Under the pieces are notes generated by a model. The model was not told the DNA's origin and did not search any database. It worked only from the letters and a program-made list of their open reading frames with translations. 35,392 bases of DNA from the IMG/VR virus record IMGVR_UViG_3300017768_000026, positions 1 to 35,392 of that record, one strand, 5' to 3'. Positions 30,757-35,392 of this stretch are shown here, one piece after another; the first letter of the stretch is position 1; the number at the start of each line of letters is the position of its first letter. The stretch comes from a virus. Both the position numbers and the translations under genes were made by a program.

Positions 30757-31143
30757 TTACCGGTTTTTTCTGCGGTTGATTAGTTTGGTTGTGAGTTGTT
30801 TTCCTATTTCGCGCGGTGTGGAAGGCTTTTCAGATAGTTCGGTCACGGTCTGCGCGTCTGCGAATCTCAAGAGTCGCTTTGCAACGCGGAGGGCCATCTT
30901 GCGCCTAAAGTCTCTCGACTTCGTAATCTTTTGGAGTCCAGTTTTAACGAGTCTCACTTTCTGATCTTTCAACCTGCGGACTGAGCCGGGGTGCCTTCGA
31001 TTCGACGACACGAGAGCAGCGCCAGTAGCAGCGACGGAAGCGATGGCAAGGCCAGAATCAATCTTACCTTTCACCTCTACCGCGCTATTGTAACGCTGGC
31101 GAAGGTTCGCCCTACGCTTCTTCCTCTTTGCTGATCGGCTGGT
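30757..31143 (-). CDS. basic protein with Ala/Gly segment, next to portal (128 aa)
   Basis: ATG 31143 overlaps the end of the portal gene by 32 bases; the frame is open further upstream only because it runs against the portal gene. Residues 20-41 are an Ala/Gly/Ser hydrophobic stretch (GLAIASVAATGAALVSS) that could span or lie in a membrane. The rest is strongly basic (RRHPGSVRRLKDQKVRLVKT, then FRRKMALRVAKRLL). It resembles the Ala/Gly-basic layout of 25575-26252 and the end of 29794-30735. No family is recognised. Confidence 0.55.
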   Translation of the reverse strand, partial: TSRSAKRKKRRANLRQRYNSAVEVKGKIDSGLAIASVAATGAALVSSNRRHPGSVRRLKDQKVRLVKTGLQKITKSRDFRRKMALRVAKRLLRFADAQTVTELSEKPSTPREIGKQLTTKLINRRKNR

Positions 31144-32818
31144 CATTACTTTCAGGGTTTGCGTCAAGTTTCGGGACGATCTTCTCTGCTTTCTGCAGTG
31201 GGATGTCGTGAGTCTGCACCAGCATTTGGATCGCACTTTCTCGGTCTATGATGCCGTTGCCGACTGCTTCGAGCAGGTCGATCACGTTGCTGACGCCCTT
31301 GTCACCAAGCTTCTCGCCGAGTGTCGGTTCTGTGGGTTCGGTTTCGGTGGCTGCCAGCATCGATGTGGCGTTAACCATATCGGGAATGTATAGATCGATA
31401 GGAACGCCGGTAGAAGCGCTAACGTCACGCATCTGAACAACTTCATTTGCAAGCTGTTCGGTGGTTTCGCGGAAATCTCCGCCTTGGCTCTCGACGATCT
31501 GGCGACGTGTCTTGATTCCTGCGCGCAGTAGGTTCAGGTCTGCGTTCACTTCGTGACCGAGGTCAGCAGTCAGCCAGCTAGCATACTGCCAAGCTCCTTT
31601 GTTCCATCCACGACTGGGAGGACTCTCGCCTTTCGAGATACCGGACGAAATTACGAGATTCTTGACGCGGTTCAAGACGGTATCTTCAAGCATCGCTTGC
31701 CATCTGTGGATGGATCGCATAACCTGCTGGCTCTCGATTCGAGCGGATACACCACCAAATTTCGAGAAATCAGTGACAAACCCGATCGGCAGACCTAGAC
31801 CGGACGCGATCTCAGCTTGTATGACGGAAACGAGGTTCATAAATCCGCCACTAGGTCGGTTGGTCCCCGGTGCGAACGTGATATCTTCACTCTCACCCAA
31901 CCGAACGACTTTACCGGCAACGGCTTCCATCGTTCCTGGTGTGGTGGCAGTTGGTTTCGTCGCGAACGCGCCTGCGCCAGTGTTCGAATAGGGGTTGGAC
32001 GAACGGACAAACCCAGCGTAGCTAGATGCGTACTTAGAAGCGGACTTTTCGAACGCTAGGAGATCTTGGAGATCTTTAACATGGGACAGAACCGAGTGGA
32101 AGTACGAGATCCCACGGTAGGAGTCTGCACGGTCTGACTGCATCAGCATGATGAATTGGTCAGCGCTGAAATCCCGATCTTTCTGGTATTGGTTTGTTAG
32201 TGAGCGCTTCCAAACCTCATACGACACTGGTCGGCCATTCTCGTCAAGTTTAACGCCGGAAATCGAGTCGGTTCGCGGCATTGAGCCACCTTTGTTTGCG
32301 TCACCGATCCGATCCGCTTCGATTATGCTCAACTGAGGAGTATTTTCGTCATCGCTGGATAAGACAAGGCCGCAATCACCATCGCGCAGCATCGCGACAA
32401 AAGCTAGTTCCACTAACTTTCGAAACGTAAACCGACCAGTCGCATCGGCGGACTGGTGCGCCCAGCCATGGAAATAATCTTCGTATTTCTGATCAATCTT
32501 TGGGTTCCCGGTCCGTGACTGGAACGCCAAGCGCTGAGTAGTGTAGAGGGCGAGTTTATCGAGTATTCCTGAAACGATAGGGCTATTCTCTGCCGCATCA
32601 CGCGCCTGATACATCAGGTTCTGTCGATCCCGGTCGTTTGCGTAGCTCGATGGGTTCTGGTGCTGCGCGGCAGTCGCAAGCTTCCGGTGGGGGCTGGGCT
32701 GCGCTGCGGTGTAATGGAACTCGGTTAAGCGCTGCTTGCTGGCGAGTCTGCGCAGTCCAGCTTGTGGGCTGGCAAACGAGACAACTTTATCTACAAATGT
32801 TTGTTTAATTGGTTCCAT
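31112..32818 (-). CDS. portal protein, lambda gpB type (568 aa)
   Basis: The 568-residue protein matches lambda-type portals: N-terminal RDRQNLMYQARDAAENSPIV, a trunk with FTFRKLVELAFVAMLRDGDC, QLSIIEADRIGDAN, the clip and stem region with GRPVSYEVW, FIMLMQSDRADSYRGISYFH and LPIGFVTDFSKFGG, and a C-terminal helical crown. It forms the dodecamer at the capsid vertex through which DNA is packed and leaves. The gpW-like gene lies directly upstream, as in lambda. The C-terminal tail is acidic (SKEEEA). The large terminase is not in the window and presumably lies further upstream of the lysis genes, or elsewhere in the genome. Confidence 0.9.
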   Translation of the reverse strand: MEPIKQTFVDKVVSFASPQAGLRRLASKQRLTEFHYTAAQPSPHRKLATAAQHQNPSSYANDRDRQNLMYQARDAAENSPIVSGILDKLALYTTQRLAFQSRTGNPKIDQKYEDYFHGWAHQSADATGRFTFRKLVELAFVAMLRDGDCGLVLSSDDENTPQLSIIEADRIGDANKGGSMPRTDSISGVKLDENGRPVSYEVWKRSLTNQYQKDRDFSADQFIMLMQSDRADSYRGISYFHSVLSHVKDLQDLLAFEKSASKYASSYAGFVRSSNPYSNTGAGAFATKPTATTPGTMEAVAGKVVRLGESEDITFAPGTNRPSGGFMNLVSVIQAEIASGLGLPIGFVTDFSKFGGVSARIESQQVMRSIHRWQAMLEDTVLNRVKNLVISSGISKGESPPSRGWNKGAWQYASWLTADLGHEVNADLNLLRAGIKTRRQIVESQGGDFRETTEQLANEVVQMRDVSASTGVPIDLYIPDMVNATSMLAATETEPTEPTLGEKLGDKGVSNVIDLLEAVGNGIIDRESAIQMLVQTHDIPLQKAEKIVPKLDANPESNDQPISKEEEA

Positions 32819-32836
32819 CAGGTCGGTTCTTAACGG

Positions 32837-33085
32837 TTAGCAATTCCAGTCGATTTGGCCAGTCACGCCGCCGCCCATGTTGTTGGACGCGGAACGGCGT
32901 GAAAGCTCAATCCCCACAGCTTGCAGGCGGTCTTCGAGCATTTTAGCAGAGCGGGTATATGTCTTAGAGCCTACACCCTGCGAATCGAAGAACGATTTTA
33001 GCTGTTCGATGATCCGCGCGCGCTCTTCGGCGAGTTCGGTTGCGGTGAGGTGCTGAAAGAATGCGGTATACTTAGTCGCGGACAT
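32837..33085 (-). CDS. gpW-like head-tail connector (82 aa)
   Basis: An 82-residue helical protein with TATELAEERARIIEQLKSFF and TRSAKMLEDRLQAVGIELSR, the two-helix pattern of lambda gpW, which binds below the portal. The order gpW then portal is the lambda order. It starts 13 bases after TTGACA. The C-terminal NNMGGGVTGQ is flexible. The assignment is by size, helices and position. Confidence 0.65.
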   Translation of the reverse strand: MSATKYTAFFQHLTATELAEERARIIEQLKSFFDSQGVGSKTYTRSAKMLEDRLQAVGIELSRRSASNNMGGGVTGQIDWNC

Positions 33086-33098
33086 ATATCACGCCCCC

Positions 33099-33104
33099 TG
33101 TCAA
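33099..33104 (-). promoter_or_regulatory. TTGACA-N13-ATG element for the 33085 start
   Basis: The hexamer is the right arm of a 7-bp hairpin, GTCAATC, four bases, GATTGAC (33100-33117 region), which contains the stop codon of the upstream gene. Confidence 0.5.
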
Positions 33105-33347
33105 TCAACCGATTGACTGCGCTGCTTTCTTCTTAGGGGCTGCTTTCTTTTTAGGTGCTGGTGCTGGTGCTGGCTTTTCGGCTTTCAGCCCAACGAGATC
33201 TTTCAGATCGTTGGCGTCGTCTACGACCTGCAGGACGATCGGACCAATGAAGACGGCTGCACCATACTCGGTCGGAGTGATGCGGCTGATGTGATCGGTA
33301 TTGAGTAGCTCTTTTCCGGTGTTCGTGTTTACTTCGATGAATGGCAT
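33105..33347 (-). CDS. small protein with Lys/Ala/Pro tail (80 aa)
   Basis: The first 50 residues form a compact beta-like unit (LLNTDHISRITPTEYGAAVF, IGPIVLQVVDDANDLKDLVG). A tail of about 25 residues follows with PAPAPAPKKKAAPKKKAA. It lies between the amidase and gpW-like genes, so it could be a lysis or head accessory protein. No family is recognised. Translation starts after an A/C-rich leader with eight AACC repeats. Confidence 0.55.
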   Translation of the reverse strand: MPFIEVNTNTGKELLNTDHISRITPTEYGAAVFIGPIVLQVVDDANDLKDLVGLKAEKPAPAPAPKKKAAPKKKAAQSIG

Positions 33348-33350
33348 GGC

Positions 33351-33382
33351 GGTTGGTTGGTTGGTTGGTTGGTTGGTTGGTT
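33351..33382 (-). repeat. (AACC)8 leader repeat before the 33347 start
   Basis: Eight tetranucleotide units (AACC on the minus strand, GGTT on the plus strand) lie 3 bases before the ATG, in a 45-base stretch with almost no G on the transcribed strand, after the stop of the amidase gene. Confidence 0.9.
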
Positions 33383-33392
33383 TTGGTTTTGG

Positions 33393-34025
33393 TTATTTTT
33401 CGAGCTTCTTTGCAATCGCTTGCAACTGCTTACTGATGAGAGTCAACTCATCGGAAATTTCGCGGTTACTCGCGGCCATCGGCCCATCAGGCTCCTGGCG
33501 CTGTAATCCGAGACCGGCTGCGATCGCTTTAGCAAACAGCGCAGGAGTCCCCGGCCACTGAAGCCAGCGCGCGGCTTCTGGGTTTGAGATAAATTCGCAC
33601 TCCACTAAGATCGCAGGCATAGCCGTGTACCGAAGCACGGCAAATCCCCGCTCTTTGACGCCCCGATGATTGGACTCAGGCTGTAGGATCGGCAGGCATG
33701 ACGAATACACAGACTCAGCGAGCTTCGCGCCTGCACGGCTTCCGGGGTTGTGAAATACCTCAAACCCACGAGCGTTGCTGTCGGCGCTGTTTGCATGTAT
33801 CGAGACGAAAAGATCCGCATCGGCACGGTTGGCGATGTCTGCACGTTGGCGCAGACCAAGAAACGTGTCATCATCACGAGTGAGTCTGATGTTGTCAGGC
33901 GCTAATGCTTGTAGCTGCCGGGCGACCTTTAGGACAAAATCTTTCTCACGCATTCCGTTTCCGATTGCGCCGGGATCTTCTCCGCCGTGTCCCGCGTCCA
34001 CCATAATCTTTAGGTTGCTTACCAT
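33393..34025 (-). CDS. N-acetylmuramoyl-L-alanine amidase (Amidase_3 endolysin)
   Basis: This is a 210-residue Amidase_3 enzyme. The Zn ligands are His13 (DAGHGGEDPGA), Glu27 (MREKDF) and His77 (LFVSIHANS), and Glu142 (AILVECEFISNP) is the catalytic acid. It cleaves the bond between N-acetylmuramic acid and L-alanine of peptidoglycan. There is no signal peptide, so it needs a holin. The C-terminal 30 residues are a helical tail. Its ATG overlaps the stop of the holin-like gene (ATGGTAA), and it lies within the lysis cluster. Confidence 0.95.
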   Translation of the reverse strand: MVSNLKIMVDAGHGGEDPGAIGNGMREKDFVLKVARQLQALAPDNIRLTRDDDTFLGLRQRADIANRADADLFVSIHANSADSNARGFEVFHNPGSRAGAKLAESVYSSCLPILQPESNHRGVKERGFAVLRYTAMPAILVECEFISNPEAARWLQWPGTPALFAKAIAAGLGLQRQEPDGPMAASNREISDELTLISKQLQAIAKKLEK

Positions 34026-34357
34026 TTTCCGATGTCTTCGAGGTTTGGGTGCGTTAGCTGTGGGTGGGATTGTCCGTAGGGCGTAGGCGCGGGCTGGGAC
34101 TGTGGCTGTGGCTGTGTCGCTGCCGCGCGTTTCGTCTGCTCTTTAGCAACGAAAATTTTCAGCACCTTACGCACTGCCGCGTAAGATCCACCCGAGATTC
34201 CGAGTATGCCTAGGGCTAGGTTTACGTCCACATCTAGGTCTATGCCTAGCCAGATCTCACTGGCTAGTTGTGCGATGATCGTGACCGACGCTATTAGCAT
34301 GGCGAGCCACGTGACCTTATATTCTGATGTCTTATTTCCGTCAGTTTCAGGAGCCAT
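34019..34357 (-). CDS. holin-like membrane protein (112 aa)
   Basis: Two hydrophobic segments (about 14-38: VTWLAMLIASVTIIAQLASE, and 45-61: VNLALGILGISGGSYAAV) are separated by a short acidic turn, and a basic tail with Pro-Gln repeats (TQPQPQSQPAPTP) follows. This two-helix layout of about 110 residues, next to the amidase gene, fits a class II-like holin. The tail includes a hexanucleotide repeat. The start lies 14 bases after TTGACA. Holin activity is inferred. Confidence 0.7.
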   Translation of the reverse strand: MAPETDGNKTSEYKVTWLAMLIASVTIIAQLASEIWLGIDLDVDVNLALGILGISGGSYAAVRKVLKIFVAKEQTKRAAATQPQPQSQPAPTPYGQSHPQLTHPNLEDIGKW

Positions 34358-34371
34358 ATTATCTATACTGA

Positions 34372-34377
34372 TGTCAA
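34372..34377 (-). promoter_or_regulatory. TTGACA-N14-ATG element for the 34357 start
   Basis: The TGA inside it is the stop codon of the endonuclease gene 34374-34904. A GCCGAG, six bases, CTCGGC hairpin lies just upstream at the end of that gene. Confidence 0.5.
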
Positions 34378-34904
34378 CCGAGATAATCGCCGAGCCTTCT
34401 CTCGGCGGCGTTTAGCATTTTTTTCGTATTACTTTTCAGATACGGTATCGAGATTAGCTTAATCCCTAAGCTTTTGCAGAGTTCGCGCTTTCTCTGATCG
34501 CGGGCGACGATGTCTGAAAACTCGGTCCCCCACGGGTTATCAGAAAAATAATGGTGATCGCCCTGAATCTCAATCCCTATGTCGCGACTTGGTAGGAAAA
34601 AATCTAGGCGCTGGCTTGTCGCTCCTGTTTCAAGGTAGTACTCACGGATAAACTCGACGCCGGATTCTATGATAAATCGCTGCAACGCATGCTCTCCACG
34701 AGAACCCCGGCACCGTGGGCAACCCTTGCCTTTCAGATGGTCGTTAGGCGTCATAAAGAACTCGCCATGAAATTCTTTCCGGCAGATGACCGAAACTTTC
34801 TGATTCGTCCGGTGGTAATTTGTTGCCTCGTACGAATACAGATCACCGTGAGCGAGGTACGCCCGTTCAATAAACTGTTCTTTCGTGAGAGGTTTCCGTG
34901 GCAT
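34374..34904 (-). CDS. Vsr-like EDxHD homing endonuclease with DUF723-like zinc knuckle (176 aa)
   Basis: The N-terminal part has Cys41 (VSVICRKEFHGEF), His56 (NDHLKGKGCPRC) and Cys62-x2-Cys65, resembling DUF723 DNA-binding zinc domains. The nuclease part carries Glu71 (RGEHAL), Asp101 (RLDFFLPSRDIGIEIQ), His117/118 (GDHHYF) and Asp136 (VARDQRKRELCKSLGI), then LISIPY: the order of the EDxHD family of Vsr-related homing endonucleases, such as I-Bth0305I. It lies within the lysis cluster, between a lipoprotein gene and the holin, so it is probably a selfish insertion. It may cut at phage genomes lacking it. Confidence 0.8.
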   Translation of the reverse strand: MPRKPLTKEQFIERAYLAHGDLYSYEATNYHRTNQKVSVICRKEFHGEFFMTPNDHLKGKGCPRCRGSRGEHALQRFIIESGVEFIREYYLETGATSQRLDFFLPSRDIGIEIQGDHHYFSDNPWGTEFSDIVARDQRKRELCKSLGIKLISIPYLKSNTKKMLNAAERRLGDYLG

Positions 34905-34940
34905 TACAGAGAATCGGTCTCGTGATCGAGTGTGAACAAT

Positions 34941-35159
34941 TCATTCAGCCTCGCCAGTGGCGGCAGAGGGATTGCTTTCTTTCGGTTGAGTGTGGTCATA
35001 TTTTCCACCACCGTAGCTTACCTTGTACAATAAGTCAAGAGCAATCTTTTGATTCTCACTTGGAATTTCGTGTATACCGGGCAAGTGCGGCTTCCCGTAC
35101 CTCGCGCAAGACTGCAAGCTGGCCAAGCAGAATATTAAGATAATGAGAGTCAGCCTCAC
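34941..35159 (-). CDS. Rz1-like outer-membrane lipoprotein (o-spanin), 72 aa
   Basis: With a GTG start at 35159 the protein is MRLTLIILIFCLASLQSC followed by a short polar chain. LQSC is a lipobox with Cys18 as the lipidated residue after signal peptidase II. The ATG at 35222 would add 21 polar residues before the signal, which is less likely. Its size and the overlap of its first 104 bases with the 35056-35310 ORF in another frame match the nested Rz/Rz1 arrangement of phage spanins, which join inner and outer membranes at lysis. The tail is not notably Pro-rich, in contrast to many Rz1 proteins. Confidence 0.65.
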   Translation of the reverse strand: MRLTLIILIFCLASLQSCARYGKPHLPGIHEIPSENQKIALDLLYKVSYGGGKYDHTQPKESNPSAATGEAE

Positions 35160-35310
35160 TGTGTTTGATGATGATTCCTTGTAGTTCACGTTCCTGTTTG
35201 AGAGTTGTGTGGATCGCGTCATAATCCAGTTTTTTAGCTTTGTGGTCGAAATACGCTTCGACGGCTCCGACGACGCGGCCCAGGATCTCAGATATCGTAC
35301 TCGCTATCAT
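35056..35310 (-). CDS. Rz-position ORF, small helical protein (84 aa)
   Basis: The ATG is preceded by AGGAAGGAA, one of the few convincing Shine-Dalgarno sequences in the window, 13 bases upstream. The first 22 residues (MIASTISEILGRVVGAVEAY) are only weakly hydrophobic, so a membrane anchor is doubtful. The rest is a charged helix (LDYDAIHTTLKQERELQG, LGQLAVLREVREAALARY), compatible with the coiled coil of an i-spanin. The overlap with the lipoprotein gene supports an i-spanin, and the missing transmembrane segment argues against it. Confidence 0.5.
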   Translation of the reverse strand: MIASTISEILGRVVGAVEAYFDHKAKKLDYDAIHTTLKQERELQGIIIKHSEADSHYLNILLGQLAVLREVREAALARYTRNSK

Positions 35311-35392
35311 ATTTTCTCGATTCCTTCCTATCTATGGCCGCCCATCGAAATTTTGCGATCATGAAAAACGCGGTGGTTATGCTTGCAAAACC
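35288..35392 (-). CDS. C-terminal end of a small membrane protein (partial)
   Basis: The minus-strand frame is open to the window edge and ends at 35288, overlapping the 35310 start. The visible 34 residues begin with a hydrophobic segment (FASITTAFFMIAKF) and continue with a charged tail (RWAAIDRKESRKYDSEYDI). It could be the end of a holin or of another lysis membrane protein. Confidence 0.45.
   Translation of the reverse strand, partial: GFASITTAFFMIAKFRWAAIDRKESRKYDSEYDI

Noticed and set aside
30215-30964. 249-residue plus-strand ORF with FLASPSFSLAT-type repeats
   Set aside because: It is the antisense of the 33-base KKVxxEKLxxA repeats; the codon pattern and the neighbouring genes support the minus strand.
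33351-33390. CRISPR-like or origin-like tandem repeat
   Set aside because: A plain four-base repeat without spacers; it fits the A/C-rich leader class better.

Overview
The window is most likely part of the genome of a tailed double-stranded DNA phage, probably a siphophage: it has a lambda/HK97-type head module, a long tape measure protein and no visible sheath or contractile baseplate genes. It could also be an integrated prophage, but I see no integrase, attachment site or host gene. An N-acetylmuramoyl-alanine amidase and a small lipoprotein with a spanin-like lipobox point to a Gram-negative host. Almost no start has a Shine-Dalgarno sequence, and many abundant-protein genes start after A/C-rich leaders, so the host probably initiates translation largely without Shine-Dalgarno pairing; I cannot name its lineage. 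Terminase, primase, helicase and repressor genes are not seen and presumably lie outside the window.

Layout. (1) 1-6354, plus strand, replication and early genes: small unknown proteins, a membrane-anchored lysozyme-like protein, a zinc-ribbon protein, a RecB/Cas4-like iron-sulfur nuclease, an abundant-looking protein with its own promoter, 5' hairpin and terminator, a family A DNA polymerase with 3'-5' exonuclease, a DUF6378-like protein, and an AP2 ORF followed by a broken HNH endonuclease gene. (2) 6280-8856, a mixed-strand island: two related beta-rich minus-strand proteins, then on the plus strand a glycosyltransferase-like gene and an intact HNH-AP2 homing endonuclease. (3) 8889-23635, minus strand, tail tip, fibres and tape measure: a 1527-residue repeat fibre, two distal tail proteins, tape measure, a probable chaperone-position gene, and three fibre or beta-helix proteins placed unusually between the tail tube and the tape measure. 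(4) 23738-33085, minus strand, head and connector genes: tail tube, small connectors, major capsid, decoration protein, protease-scaffold fusion, several lysine-rich proteins, portal and a gpW-like protein. The probable tail terminator (24659-25090) is the one gene here on the opposite strand. (5) 33105-35392, minus strand, lysis: amidase, holin-like protein, a Vsr-like homing endonuclease, a lipoprotein overlapping an Rz-position ORF, and a partial membrane protein. Transcription of regions 3-5 runs right to left.

The most unusual signal is a recurring upstream element: TTGACA exactly 13 or 14 bases before the ATG at nine genes (two more with one mismatch), with no -10 box at the right distance. 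Two copies directly follow strong terminators behind the major capsid and tail tube genes. A second class, TTGACA 29 bases before ATG (1256 and 7418), does have a -10 box and predicts leaderless transcripts. A third class uses A/C-rich leaders, including (AACC)8, before highly expressed structural genes. Coding density is very high: no stretch over 300 bases lacks a gene, and I found no tRNA, rRNA, CRISPR array or insertion sequence.
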